Shown in pieces: positions 20,498 through 32,917 of a stretch of 64,000 bases of DNA; the stretch's first letter is position 1; every line of letters begins with the position of its first letter. Made by a program: the position numbers and the translations under genes. Origin of the DNA: Tachypleus tridentatus (lineage: Eukaryota > Arthropoda > Merostomata > Xiphosura > Limulidae). The stretch lies in NCBI RefSeq assembly GCF_004210375.1, contig NC_134831.1, positions 45,046,035-45,110,034 of the forward strand, written 5' to 3'. A model generated the notes under the pieces. The model was not told the origin of the DNA and ran no database searches. It was given only the letters and a program-made list of their open reading frames with translations.

Positions 20498-20737
20498 ATT
20501 CCTTGCGTGAGTGACATACATCCTGTGGGGAATGTTTAACTGGTTTTTCACCCTCCTTTGTTAAATCAAACTTTAAAAGCTGGCGAAAAAATGGAACCAA
20601 TAAGTCTTCTTCTGGTTACAAAAATCACGGAATACTTCAGTTTTCTACTTTGCTCTTGCCATTTCGCTTTATTAATTCATTACGAATTTCAAGCCAGCAC
20701 TGACATTTTAGATTTGAAATATGTAGCGTTAATTTTG

Positions 20738-20985
20738 TTCGTTGGACGTTTTTCAAAGCTACTCGAAAGTTATCAGTACTAGCTGTCCCTAATGTTGATG
20801 CATATGACTACAATAAAGACAGGTAGTCAACACCACCCTCACTTAGGCTACTCTTTATCAAAGAAGAGTGTAATTAGTCGTAACATTACAAAATCTCCGC
20901 AACAGAACAAGCGAACATATTTGGTGACAGGTTTTGATTCCGCGACCTGCACTACTCTAACCACTAAGTTATGTCAGGTCTCGAT
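20738..20985 (-). repeat. Degenerate SINE family A, reverse
   Basis: A heavily mutated reverse copy: TTTTTCAAAGCTACTCGAAAG, CACCACCCTCACTTAGGCTAC, then a head with GGTGACAGGTTTTGATTCC and TCTAACCACTAAGTTATG. Confidence 0.75.
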
Positions 20986-21230
20986 GGATTAATAAGAATA
21001 TGAAAAAAAAAACTCAGTTCAACATTATTTGCATCAAAATATTAGAAGTATCAACTAGTTTTATTCAGTTGCAAGTTAACTCTAGAGACTTCTTTTGAAG
21101 AGCTGACGAAAGATTACAAACGATGTGGAAGAATCAGTATTATAGTATATCACCAAAAAGCAATACTTTTCTCAGTGTTATGTCGTCTCTCTTCACGACA
21201 AACTGAGCACGTAATCTTCTCTCAAGAGTT

Positions 21231-21504
21231 CCAATCTGTTGTGCAACTCGTAATCTGAGGGTGGCGGGTTCGCGCCCGCGTCGCGCCAAACATGCTCGCC
21301 CTCCCAACCGTGGGGGCGATATGATGTTACGGTCAATCCCACTATTCGTTGGTAAAAGAGTAGCCCAAGAGTTGGCGGTGGGTGGTGATGACTAGCTGCC
21401 TTCCCTCTAGTCTTACACTGCTAAATTAGGGACGGCTAGCACAGATAGCCCTCGAGTAGCTTTGCGCGAAATTCAAAAACAAACAAACAAACCAATCTGT
21501 TGTG
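21231..21504 (+). repeat. 5'-truncated SINE A with perfect 13-bp target-site duplication
   Basis: SINE A sequence from within the tRNA head (CAACTCGTAATCTGAGGG at 21244) to an AAACAAACAA tail is flanked by identical CCAATCTGTTGTG at 21231-21243 and 21492-21504. The missing first bases show that reverse transcription stopped early. The exact repeats and low divergence indicate a young insertion. Confidence 0.95.
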
Positions 21505-23054
21505 ATCTAAATACACTTTTCACAGCATCGTGCTCCGTCAACTGCCTAATGAGCACAGCTTACTATACGAAGTTATTAGTCCCTAACAGAATTACAACTT
21601 TCAACTTGAACAGCAGTATATACATTTTAGACTAGACTGTTAGAATATACAACCTCGAATTCAGGGATAGCTGTCCATAATTCCGAACTACTGACCTAAG
21701 AAATGCATATTAAAACATTCAGGTCAGAATCCTTGGTATTCAGGTATAAACGTCTCTAATTCTGAGCTGCTGATGATTGGCGATGGGTGGTAGGTTGCTG
21801 CTAAGAGTCCTCTTACCTACTCTTTAAATCCGACATTATTTTATAGTTACCATATAAGTTTACCATAAGTCTTTTTTTTGCATAGTTTAGATCAAAGAGT
21901 TCCTAGTTCATGGCTCGCTGCCACTTCATAGAAGTCACCCTCCGCATTTACGAGCCGTGAATAAATCTCAAGAATGATAGTGAAGTCCTGCTATTCGATT
22001 AGAGTTGCCCAAGAGATGACGATGTGTGCTGATGACTAGCTGCCTCCAATCTATTCTATAGACGAGACAACTAGAAAATACAACAGCTTTCTCTGGCTTG
22101 AAATAGAACGTACCTACTGGTTTATCTACATAAAATGTGAAAGCTCACGGTATCACAACGCTAAAATTTGGGGCTCGATGACCAACAGTGGGCATAGCAC
22201 TAATATCCTACTAATGACAATAATACTTGTTTCGTCTCTTTATACATCAGCGGCTTATGACACTAGAATTCTAGGTTCGATTCTTGAGGTAGATACAGTG
22301 TAGATAACCAGACATTTATGAATTCCATTAAACTAAAAGTCCGATTTATCTTTTAGCATTTTACAGAAACGTTATCACTTGACTTTTTTTAATAATACTA
22401 ACATTTAAATAATTCATTTTAACAGTATCTGTGTTGTATGTTTAAATTGAAAATTCATGACTTCAAATAACAAAATCTTATTCTTACCCCAGAAATAGGT
22501 TAGTTCTTATTCCATGTGTTGCAGACAAGAAACCTAGTTTTGTAAGTTTCATTCTGACCTTCAACACCAATTTCTAGTTTCTTCTATAGCTACAAAATAT
22601 CTCTACATTCACAGCATTAATGCAGGGGCTTACTTTCAGCCATTTAGCCGACTTTGCGGAATAAGTATGTGACGTTGATGTTTTCCAGTCAACCAAGACA
22701 TCATTGGTTATGAAAGAACTGGTTGTATAAAAAAATGTAATTTATGTGTTACAGCATTTTAAATTAGGCAATGCTGCTGAGTTAATATTTACAAATGTCA
22801 TCAAATAAGCTGGCTTAATGCTGTTACAACAAATTCGAAACTAGTGTAAAAAATATTTTAAAGCACTTTTATAATTTTCCAATTTATAAAAACTGAATGT
22901 GTTAAAACATGATTTGAAACCAATATTGGTTAAAAATTTAAAAACTTGTTTCCATCTAATCTGTATAAGAACTGAATGTTTTAAAGTTATAACATCAACT
23001 TAACAAAATAAGTAAAGAAAGAGCTTGTCTATAACATGTTTTTCCCCAAAACTT
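21505..23054. other. No gene; scattered SINE debris
   Basis: Fragments of SINE A (near 21984-22060, GCCCAAGAGATGACGATG and GATGACTAGCTGCC) and of SINE B (near 22138-22205) are recognisable. The rest is AT-rich DNA without a supported exon. Confidence 0.5.
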
Positions 23055-23190
23055 ATTGTTTGTTTATTTGTTCAGAATTAGGCACAAAGCAACACAATGC
23101 GCTATCTGTGCTCAGAACACCACTGATATCGAAACCCAGTTTTTAGCAGTGTGGGTCCGCAGACATGCCGCTGTGCCACTAGGAGGACCC
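23055..23190 (-). repeat. SINE family B, reverse copy
   Basis: Reverse SINE B with TTGTTTATTTGTTCAGAATT tail, CGCTATCTGTGCTCAG, ATCGAAACCCAGTTTTTAGC and the head end CTGTGCCACTAGGAGG. A short CCCAAAA repeat on either side may be its target-site duplication. Confidence 0.85.
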
Positions 23191-23754
23191 AAAAGTTGAA
23201 TTTATTTTTTTAAAGGCTCTGATGTTCATGTGTAACTTTTCAGCAAATCACGTTTCTCTAGATGCTACGTTATTTAGCTATTAATCAAATAATTCCACTC
23301 TTTCATAATATATTTCCATACGTATTTGTAAGCGCTATAATTAACACATTGTGCTATCGTCAACCATACAGTTTATATTATTGCAAGCGGCTAGCAGAGT
23401 GTTTTACGTACTTTAGTAGCAATCTATGGGGAATTCGAAAGTTTGCTTTGGTAGTTGGTGTTTATTGTTAAACACAAAGCTATCTGTGCTCTGCTCACCA
23501 TAGTTTGTCATTTTGAACTGATAGGCAAGAGTATTCACCGAAATATCATGGGCTGCTCCAAATAAATAGTGATTTGATTGTGATAACGCACCCCCAAAAT
23601 GTGGAGAATGGTTTTGCAGCAACAGGACGCAAACCAGGGATCTTCAGATTAATATTCCGACATTACAAGTTCGGCTCAAAAGTGACTGAAAAATGTAAGA
23701 TTAATATAAATGTGTAATTCATGTAACCTTTACCAAGACTATCACAGAAAGTGT

Positions 23755-24125
23755 TTTTTTATTTCTAAACTTGTGCTCAAAGCTACGCAAATGGGTCTCT
23801 GCTCGTAATCATCTCTAATTTTATATTTTTAGTTTCTTTGTATGTAATTAAGCACAAAGCTAAACAGTAGGATATCTATGCTATGCCCACTACGAGTATC
23901 GAAACTCTGTTTCTAGTGTTGTGAGTCTGTAGACATACCACTGTGCCACTGGGAGGGGGGACATTGAATTAACAAAGTGAAGGGAAGCAGTCAATCAATA
24001 TTCGCCACCGCACGCTCTTGGGGTATTACTGTCTGATCGAATAATAGTATTTAAGCGTTACTGTTATTTCGAACCCAAAGCGCCGAAGTGTAGAGTGAGT
24101 TTCTATGGCAACGAGTCGCGCGAAC
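23755..24125 (-). repeat. Degenerate SINE A split by a SINE B insertion
   Basis: Reverse SINE A tail and body at 23755-23828 (CTCAAAGCTACGCAAATGGG, CATCTCTAATTTTA) stop abruptly. A complete reverse SINE B occupies 23829-23961 (GTATGTAATTAAGCACAAAG ... CTGTGCCACTGGGAGG). The SINE A body then resumes at about 23970 (AGGGAAGCAGTCAATC, CCACCGCACGCTCTTGGGG). The interrupted element is far more diverged than the inserted one, which fits the order of events. Confidence 0.85.
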
Positions 24126-25110
24126 CATGTTTTTTTTTTGTTCAATATGTCCCTAACGTTTTTCATCAGAGAGAGTAAGTAGCAGCATGAAAAAAATGGG
24201 ATGCAAATCGTTTTTACATTTTGTTTAATGCATCAATAACTTATCTACTTTCTACCAGAAATAAGGGGTAGCAAATAATAAAATTGGAATTTAGTTTGAT
24301 TTCTGTTCAACGTTTTTCATCAGAAACAAGGGCCAGCAAGATGAAAATAATAGCATGCCATAAATAAATCTAGCTTTTCACACATAATAGATCAGTAAAG
24401 GAAACTTATCGTATATTCGAACACTCTGAAAACAAGTCTTCATTATTATTGCTTTAATACATATCCTTATTCTTATATGGATAGCAAGAGTTATTATAAA
24501 TAAGAACTATAAAAAGATTTGATTTAACCTCCATTACCAAATTTTTTACGTTTCTGTTTTGTTCATAGTATTAACACAATATAATTACCACAAACATAAA
24601 ATAAACGAAGAAAAATGTTTGTTACTTTAATAGCTTTTTTATTAAAATACATTGTACTTACTCCGATTACAAAAAATGAAAAATCTATTTCTCGATCAAA
24701 AAGAAGCCAGTGTTTTTTGGTTTTTTTTAGCTGTTAAAAAGCTTTGCCAGTTTACGTTGTTTTAAAAGAGCGCGCATACACGTTGACAGGAATTAAATCA
24801 CCAGTTACATGTTGCACGTCGTCCTTGACCCTCTATATACTTGCTGATTACAATCGAGCAGAAAATGTCAAGACTGCGATTCCTTCAGTTCATTTTATTT
24901 TACGGATATCATCGCAACTAGCAAACATGCAAGTTTATATATACTTAGGGTCGATGGGTTTTGGTTGGCATCGAGTGGTTTTTTACAAATACTAATATCA
25001 ACAAATCATTCAAATCTGTACAATTTTCCCCTCCAACCCATCTGAGATTTTATAAAGCTAAAAATTAGGTTTCAGTGCTCGCTGTGGGTAGAATACAGTG
25101 TAGTTCTGGG
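24126..25110. other. No supported gene
   Basis: A plus-strand open stretch at 24744-24995 is locally richer in G and C, but its peptide is unrecognised and it lacks a start context or splice sites I would trust. Left unassigned. Confidence 0.4.
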
Positions 25111-25409
25111 CTGAAGGACAAATTTTGGTTGTTTCTGAATTTTCGCGCAAAGCTACACGAGGGCTATATGTAATGGCCGTCCCTAATTTTGCAATGTAAG
25201 ACTAGAGGGAAGGCAGCTAGCCATTACCACCCACTACCAACTCTTGGGCTACTCTTTCACCAACGAACAGTGGGATTGACCATCACTTTATAACGTCCCC
25301 GCGGCTGAAAGGGCGAGACATTTGGTGTGACGGGGATTCGAAGCCGCGACTCTCGGATTACGAGTCGAGTGCCTTAACCACCTGGCCATCCCGAGCCGAA
25401 GGACAGATT
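25111..25409 (-). repeat. SINE family A with 14-bp target-site duplication
   Basis: A reverse full-length SINE A lies between CTGAAGGACAAATT (25111-25124) and CCGAAGGACAGATT (25396-25409), a duplication with two differences. The head GGGGATTCGAAGCCGCGAC...AACCACCTGGCC and body are well preserved. Confidence 0.92.
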
Positions 25410-25726
25410 AAGAAACCTACATGAATATTGAAAATCGAACCATGTTACATAGTTATGAATCAATTTCAAACTTACTTTTCGGTCGTAGATCAATACGACA
25501 ACCAAAAAAAGCATCACGGGATATCAGATACCGATAAAAGTAGCCAATAATGAATCATAAGTTTAAGATCATTTCCTTGAAATAAATTTACTGTTGGTCC
25601 TATGGGCATATTTTGTCATATTATTGTAATATGAACCATATTTGATGATGCAATATGCTTTAATTTTAATTTTCAAATATTTCACTTCTAATAATTTAAC
25701 AAGCTCCTTAAATTTTCCTCGCATAA

Positions 25727-25922
25727 AGGCCCAGCATGGCTCGGCGGTTAAGGCGCTCGACCTCCGTTTGGTATTGCTGGCGCAAAGACATATAGCTCAT
25801 AAAAGGAGAACAAATGTCTAGTAGATTAATTTACTCTAATCCTCTAGTCTTACACACTGCTCGATTAGAAACTGCTAGCGCAGATAGCCCTCGTGTAGCT
25901 TTGCGCGAAATTCAAAATAAAT
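25727..25922 (+). repeat. Rearranged SINE family A
   Basis: The head (GGCCCAGCATGGCTCGGCGG, TTAAGGCGCTCGACC) is followed by unrelated sequence (about 25768-25840). The 3' body and tail then return (GATAGCCCTCGTGTAGCTTTG). The middle has been replaced or deleted. Confidence 0.75.
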
Positions 25923-26185
25923 ATTCCTTGCAAAAAAAAAATATTCCTTGCAAAAACAAAAGCGTGTAATAACAATAAGCTCACGCAAGAGGAAAGAACA
26001 CAAGAAGGGATGCGTCCCTCTTAACTGCGGTTAGAAACCGTTCACAAACAAAAACCCACAGATGCCTGTTACCTTGGACAAATTTCTTATATCTAACGTA
26101 TCTGAATTTTCATTTAAATACATCAAATAAAATGATATGTATTGAATTCTAAAAGAGTTCCTAAATACAGATACATACATCCATA

Positions 26186-26272
26186 CCCTCCCTAGTGGCA
26201 TAGCGCTATGTCTGCGGACTTGTACCTCTAAAACTGTTTGCTTTTGAATTTCGCGCAAAGCTACACAAGGGT
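26186..26272. repeat. SINE B head joined to a SINE A tail (chimera)
   Basis: A SINE B head in forward orientation (CCTCCCTAGTGGCATAGCGC, TGTCTGCGGACTTGTACC) is directly followed by a reverse SINE A/B tail (TTTGAATTTCGCGCAAAGC, TACACAAGGG). This is a head-to-tail-inverted junction with no body. Confidence 0.65.
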
Positions 26273-27029
26273 CAAAATTGAACTAAATTAGAAAGAAACA
26301 AGGTATATGATATTGATTGTGGAGAATATAGAAATCCTGAAACCTCTAAAACCATTACTGCTATATGCAGCTGTAATTTTTTCCATACTTCTTCATAGAT
26401 TTCAAATCTGAAAAAAAAAAAAAGTTCTGAATAGTAGAGTCAAGTAGTTTATTTTTACCAATCAACGCTTTCTGGGACGTAATATTTCAAAATTTGGATA
26501 TGAAGCCAAGTGAAAGTCGGTTTTTCGTGACCGAGGTTTTTAATTAATTTCGATCTTTTAGGAAAGAACAATGAATTAAATTATTTCTGCAGTTTATATG
26601 TTTCTGAAAAGAAATACGAGAGAAAGTTTACAACCTATACTGTCTTGTTACTCTGAATGATAACTCAATGCAAACTGATCACATGTATGTTTAAAGTAAC
26701 AAGTTTATAAAAAAATAAATAAATATGGAAAATTAAAACGACCGAATTGTCTTTATTAACGTACACTTTATCTTGCATTATTTCAGTTTTATTCTAACTC
26801 TTCTAGCTTACTTGTGATCATAATTATTAAAACACTATCGATATCACCACTCTTCATCAGTGTGAGTGCATCATCAGCAAATCTGAAAGCTACGTTCAAA
26901 ACAGTTAACCTCCCTAGTGATTACTGATGTTACGTTAGTAAAACTCGCATGACGTAGACAAAAAAAAATATATCTTTATCAGGCTTAAAATATATTGAAA
27001 TACAAAAGAGCACGAGTGTGTGTGTGTAT
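26273..27029. other. AT-rich DNA, no gene recognised
   Basis: Nothing supported. Confidence 0.5.
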
Positions 27030-27142
27030 TTTTTTCTTATAGCAAAACCACATGGGAATAACTGCTCTGTCCACCAAGGGGAATCGAACCGCTGATTTTA
27101 ACGTTGTAAGTTCATAGACCTACCGCTGTACCAGTGTGAGAC
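27030..27142 (-). repeat. Third tRNA-derived SINE family (C)
   Basis: A reverse element with TTTTTCTTATAGCAAAACCA, CTGTCCACCAAGGGGAATCG, a reversed B box GGGGAATCGAACC, ATTTTAACGTTGTAAG and CCTACCGCTGTACCAGTG. The layout matches SINE B (head ending in 'accgctgtaccag') but the body differs, so it is likely a related family. Confidence 0.7.
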
Positions 27143-27164
27143 AAAAGCATGAGACAAGAACATG

Positions 27165-27680
27165 TAATAAAGTGAGCCTTACTAGATGTACAGTCAAGTG
27201 AAGCTCATCAGATGTACAATCAAGTTAAGCTCTTCAGGTGTATGGTCAAATGAAGCTCATCAAGTGTATATCAAGTGAAGACAATAAGATGTAAGGTCAA
27301 ATGAAGCCCATCAAGTATGAATGTGATTGGTCAAGTAAAGCCAAACAGATGTATAAAATAATAAAATAAAGAGAATAAAATGTGCAGTCATGTAAGGTCT
27401 ATCAAGTGTGTGGTTGTGAAGATAATAATGTGTGTGTGGTTAAATGAAGTTCATCAAGTGTGTGACTAAATGAGCACAATAAAGTGTGAGGATAAATGAA
27501 GTCTATTACAAATGTGGTTAAGTGAAGATAATCAGGTGTGTCTTAAATAAAAACAAGATGTATTGATAATAAGGTCCATCAGATGTGTGAGTAAGTGAAG
27601 ACAATCAGGAGTATGATCAAGTGAATTTCATCAGGTATGTGTTAAGTGAAAACCAACAAGACCACAAATTTTATTACTGA
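27165..27680. repeat. Degenerate tandem array, about 27-bp period
   Basis: A variable unit of the form GTCAA(G/A)TGAAG(C/A)(T/C)(C/A)ATCA(G/A)(G/A)TGT is repeated some 18 times with many substitutions and small indels. Examples begin near 27191, 27219, 27246 and 27270. The sequence is purine-rich on the plus strand, and no frame is open throughout. Confidence 0.82.
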
Positions 27681-28646
27681 GGATAAGCAGCCAATAAACT
27701 GAAAAAAAAACAAAAAAACAGTAACATGAATTTGGAATTCAACCAATATAATGTTTTAATGCGTGTTATATTTTATAACCTTTCTTGAATTAACTTGTTA
27801 CTTTTAAGTGGCATAAAAATTGCCTGTATACATGAAAATTCACTGGTCAGCTTTGGAATGATTTTAAGGAATTAGCCTCCTGAGAAATCTAGCTCAGTAT
27901 CTTATCATAGCCATTATTACTTAAAGGGTTTAACTGACTGGAATATTCAATATTTTTAAAGTTTCCTTTTTATAATGACACATTTTGATTTAATACAAAA
28001 TCACAGGATTGCTTACAATTGTGTTTGTTTGTTAAATTCCACACAAGTCCACACGAAGACTCCTACGCTGTTCGTCGCTAAATTTGAGAATAAGCTCGTC
28101 AACTCCACCAGCTTTTAACCAAGACTGAGATTTGACGTCAATTTTTAATGCACCCATAGCCCGAAGTGTGAAGTATATTTTTATGGCAACTGATGGCGAA
28201 TCATGAAACCTCATTTAACATTCGGCACTCTAACTAGTAGACCACATTCAACCTTTAAAATTGTGATATACAGCAGAGCTATTGTGAAACCACATCACAT
28301 GCGCCCGTGTTACTTAGATTTAATATAACTGTGAAACTCAATAAAAATTTTAGATTAAATATAATTGTGAATCACTTGAAAATCCCAGTTGTAATGGTTG
28401 TTGGTGGATAAAGAATTACTTCATTACGGTGTGATGGTTGAAGATTGATAAAGAATTATTTCATTAAGGTGTAATGGTTGTACATGTATAAAAGTTACTT
28501 CATTAAAATAGGGTGTGTGGAAATGAATAATATTAAAACAAACTTTCTCTAACTCTGATTTTCTGCATTCATCACAACTTGTTTTGTGTGTTGCTAGAAA
28601 TTAAAGCTATTTATAGTGTGCAAGAGCGTCATCGACACGTTAAACT
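27681..28646. other. Degenerate SINE remnant within AT-rich DNA
   Basis: Around 28022-28215 a reverse SINE-like remnant can be traced (TTGTTTGTTAAATTCCACAC at the tail, GCCCGAAGTGTGAAGTATAT and GGCAACTGATGGCGAATCATG near the head). A similar tail variant occurs near 24080-24125. Short repeats (GGTGTAATGGTTG, TAAAGAATTACTTCATTA) occur two or three times at 28390-28510. No gene. Confidence 0.5.
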
Positions 28647-28941
28647 CACTTAACAGTGTTTTTGTTGTGTTTTTTTTAATTTTGCGCAAAGCTACACGAG
28701 GGCTATCTGCGCTAGCCGTCCCAAATTTTGCAGTGTAAGACTAGAGGGAAAGCAACTAGTCATTACCAGCCACCGCTTACTCTTGGGCTACTCTTTTACC
28801 AACGAATAGTGGGATTGACCGTCACATATAACGCTCGCACGGCTGAGAGGGCGAGCATGTTTGGTGTGACGAGGATTCAAACCCGCTACCCTCAGACTAC
28901 GAGTTGAACGCCTTAACCCACCGCCGGGCCACTTAACAGTG
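28647..28941 (-). repeat. SINE family A with perfect 12-bp target-site duplication
   Basis: Reverse full-length SINE A flanked by identical CACTTAACAGTG at 28647-28658 and 28930-28941. The head contains GAGGATTCAAACCCGCTACC and AACCCACCGCCGGGCC. Confidence 0.95.
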
Positions 28942-29422
28942 AAAGTGATCTTTTGTGTATCAAATATACATATATTCAAGGAGTCTCTTTACTATATGGG
29001 ATTTATTATTATAACCTTAATTCTCGCTGTCAAGTGAGCGATGTAACAGCTAAACGGTCAGGATAGAAATTCCTAGGATTCAGGTATAGCCATTCTTAAT
29101 TTTAATTTCTTACTGAAATGAAGACGGCCTGCCGCCTTATGGAATTTGTTAGACACCTTGAACCAAATAACGAGATTAATTTTCCCTTTCTTAACAAATG
29201 TAAATAACATTTTAATTAAAAAATTAGGAAGTAGATATGGGAGAACTGAAAAGTAAGGGAGGGGTTGAATAACATTACATTTATAATTTTTAACACGGTT
29301 CAACCTCAACGTGGGCGTGACCATCGTTTTGCCAATTCCTACTACGTATGGTTTTTCTTAGTAACTTAGTAACTGTTCAAACTAAATGAAGGGCGTATAT
29401 AGTTAAATGTATTTGTTGTAAA

Positions 29423-29520
29423 CTTTGTTTGTTTGTTGTTGTTATGAACAAAGGGCTATCTGTGTTCTGCCCACCACGGGCATAAGTCCGCAGATATACA
29501 ACCGTACCATCGAGGAGCAT
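29423..29520 (-). repeat. SINE family B with internal deletion
   Basis: Reverse SINE B with tail TTGTTTGTTTGTTGTTGTTA, AGGGCTATCTGTGTTCTGCC and head ATAAGTCCGCAGATATACAA. The B-box region between CACGGGCAT and AAGTCC is missing. Confidence 0.8.
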
Positions 29521-29944
29521 AGACTTTGTTAACGCAACCGAGCACGCATACATGTACGTAACCAAATTACGTAACCATGACAAAATGCATGGCATCACAG
29601 GAGAGTGTTTATATGTGGAAGTAATGAATGAAGCTCCAATAGTCATGCTTTGTTTATGGGATACATTATAGTTATCTTATTGGTAAACAGTGGGTGCAAA
29701 AAAAATAGTATCAAAACTGATGATTTTGTAAATTTGTTGAGTATTTACAAAGTATAGCTACTGATAAAGTTCAGTTCAGTTTATCATGGCAGTAGTTTTG
29801 GTTTTATATCTCACAAGCCCCAAAGGGACTTGTAGGACAACCAGGGGCGCTCAGCCTCACTCATAATTAAGGTTTGGTTCTACCGGGATAGAATAATGGT
29901 ATCACTTGGATGATATGATAGATACTAAGTTACTTGAGGTAGTT

Positions 29945-30204
29945 TGTTTGCTCGTTTGTTTTAAAATTTCGCGCAAAACTACACGAGGGTTATCTGCGCT
30001 ATTCGTCCCTAATTTTGCAGTGTAAGACTAAAAGGAAGGCAGCTAGTCATCACCACACACCGCCAATTCTTGGGCTACTCTTTTACTAACGTATCACGTT
30101 ATAACGCTCCCGCGGCTGAAAGGGCGAACATATTTGATGTGATGGGGATTCGAACCCACGACCCTTGAATTACAAGTCGAGTGCCTTAACCAACTGGCCA
30201 TGTA
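29945..30204 (-). repeat. SINE family A, reverse copy
   Basis: Reverse SINE A with AAAATTTCGCGCAAAACTAC, CATCACCACACACCGCC and head GGGGATTCGAACCCACGACC...CCTTAACCAACTGGCC. Confidence 0.92.
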
Positions 30205-32917
30205 TAAAGAGGGTCAGAGGTAATTTTGATTATTTTGAAATAAAGAAACGTTTCTTAAAAGTAAAAAAGTAATAGTTATTTTGTAGTCTACGCCTAAACT
30301 TCTCTGCCTATGGCTACAAATGTAAAAATTTTAAGTTTTTGAAAACAGCATAGGTCTAAGTAATTGTGAGAGTTCTATATGTCATCTTAATATAAAAGTA
30401 GTTTCAGACAATTACAAAAGTTTTACTAACTAAATGGTTGACTCAAAAACTATATAATTTTTGTGTTAATTAAAATAGATAAAATAACGTTTCCTCAAAA
30501 GAAGTTTAGTTATTTTGTAGAATTTCCGCTTCAAGATACACAGTGAACATTATAATTTTTGAACTGACAAACAACATGTAATGTAGCTCGTACAAAGCAA
30601 TCACTGATAAATCTTGTTCAATCAAGTAGCAAGATTTGACGCGACCAAGGACGCAGCACGAACCTCACACACTGACAGCTATGCCACGTGTAAACAAACA
30701 AATAAAAGAAACATTTCACGCAGGTTAATATACAGAAACACGATACTGATGTTTTAATGGTATTTTCTTTTTCAAAGCACGTTGAGGAACCTTGTGAAAA
30801 TGTCCAAAATAAAAACTTGTATTAATTAAACGCATAACAAAATTTTACTTCCACGTTATTCTTATTTGTTTAAAAACTGCAAGTACATTCGATTTATATT
30901 TCAGGTACAACCTTTTCTGCTGATAAGTAACTAACTGCGTTTAAAACGCACAATCAACGTCACTGTTAGGTTAGATTCGTGTCTTCTCAAAGACAACTGC
31001 TGCTTCTACGATTTGCTTAGGTAAGGCTCGTGTCGTTCCCACAATTTAGAAACATATGAACGAGGGTACACACGTAACTCCTACGTTGGTAATGTATTTT
31101 TGATTTGATATTTCCAGCCTGTACGTCACAGTGTGCAGCACATAGACATAGGCCCCTAACTTAAATATACTAAACACTTATCAGTTACATTGATACCCTT
31201 CACCAAATACCAGAATTTACTGTCACTTTTATAACAACCCTACACTGAAAGAGTGAATCCTCTTCAGTAGCGTATCATGGTTTTAATCTTAAGCCTTCTA
31301 ATCAAATATCCAGTAAGTTATCTATCAAGTCATGATTCTTAGGAATCACGGCTCAAACTTCAAACCTCCTAATTCGTAATACAACTCGTTAACTAACTAC
31401 TAGATCAGACACGTTGGTCATAAATGCTTGGCGAATCAAATTCTTGATTTTTGCATTGTTTGTCCGCAAATCTACCAGTGACAAACCGGAGGACATGTGC
31501 ATGATAAGAGCAACGAATTAGGGAATACTTATTGTGAAATACTTGCTACATTTTATGTGAATTTAAAAAAAATGGATAAATTTCTTTAAATCGTTTAAGT
31601 TGCTGATGTAGTCGATTCACCCAATTCCCAGAAACGTACAGATATTAAATCAATGTGACTGTTTAAAGTTATTTATATCAGAAGGTTTGGTTAAGAAAAC
31701 TTGGCATAAGATCAGCCTACGTTTAAAAGCGCAAAGACGACGAAAGCATACCTCTGGTATTTTGAGATCTAGTTTTGTTGACTAAAATTAACAGTAGGAA
31801 TGACCAGGAGAAGGATCACATTCACTGGAATAAAATCCAAATTTCTATACATGTAGATAGATACATGGATATGGTAATAATGCTGAACAGTACGACTTTC
31901 CGGGATTGATTCAATTGCTGTTGTTAGAAACCTAAAGGTAAGTACTTGTAGTTGCAATTAAAAACATTTTGTTGGGCTGTTGATGTAGGCATTAACCAAG
32001 GTTGCAGACTGAAGACGGCCCTGGTATCATCATGGATGCCAGAATTATAGTCAGATCTTCTTACTACTTGGAGATTGTAGCTCTAGAAGTTTTTAGGTTT
32101 TGGTCCCACCAGAAGAGAATGTACATTTGATGTCACCAGTATTTAGTGATCTTAGAATTTCTGACAGAACACATCAGGAGCCTATGGCAATAACTCAGTA
32201 TCTGTCGCATACAATTTCATCTATCAGTGTACTGCCTCAATGTGACCAGTGACTGCAGGCAGACTGGGTTCTACTTATGCTTTTGTAAACAGAGTCAAAT
32301 GACACTTCTTTTCACAGTTCCAGAACTGGGGGAAATACCTGTAGTTGACAGTAGTGTGGTTATATCCAATGATTCTAGAGCTAGCCTGTTCTTATCGTCC
32401 ACCAAACAGAGCCTGTATGTCTGAGATGTCATCTATATGTACAGTCCACATCAGCAATACCAAACATCTAAGTTTGAAATTAGAATCTTGAGGAACACAA
32501 GGTAATCCTCCATGACTCCTAAGTTACTGAGAAGAAAACTATCCAAAAACCTCCCTTCATGTTGATAAGTAGGAATTAAATAGTCAATCAAAAATAATGA
32601 GCATTACACCTTAGGTGACTAGTCAAATAGAAAGGTAGCAAAAACAAGGAAAAGTTATTTAATCTAAGAGTAATTCAGAGCCAAAGATGTGATCAATTGA
32701 AATCTGACTGGTCAAAAGATCAACTACAAATGAAATTTCAAACTTGTAATAGTCCAGTTATAAATACTACCTGTTCTTAAACATATTTTATATATACCTA
32801 AAATACTGTCAAGTTCAAGCGTTATTTCTATAAACACGTGTACTCACATTTATATTGCACATAGTAAATGTATCCTTTTCTTGATAACAAGAAACCCATT
32901 TGAAATAAAAATGTACC
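30205..32917. other. No gene recognised; one tRNA-head relic
   Basis: AT-rich DNA. A degenerate reversed SINE head may remain near 31335-31410 (GGAATCACGGCTCAAACTTC, ATTCGTAATACAACTCG). The stretch 31980-32460 is less AT-rich and looks old and unique, but its frames carry many stops and no domain was recognised. Confidence 0.45.

Noticed and set aside
24744-24995. 83-codon plus-strand frame in a less AT-rich patch
   Set aside because: No similarity recognised, no splice signals or start context to support it.
27165-27680. CRISPR-like array of short repeats
   Set aside because: Units are degenerate, contiguous and without unique spacers, and the genome is animal.
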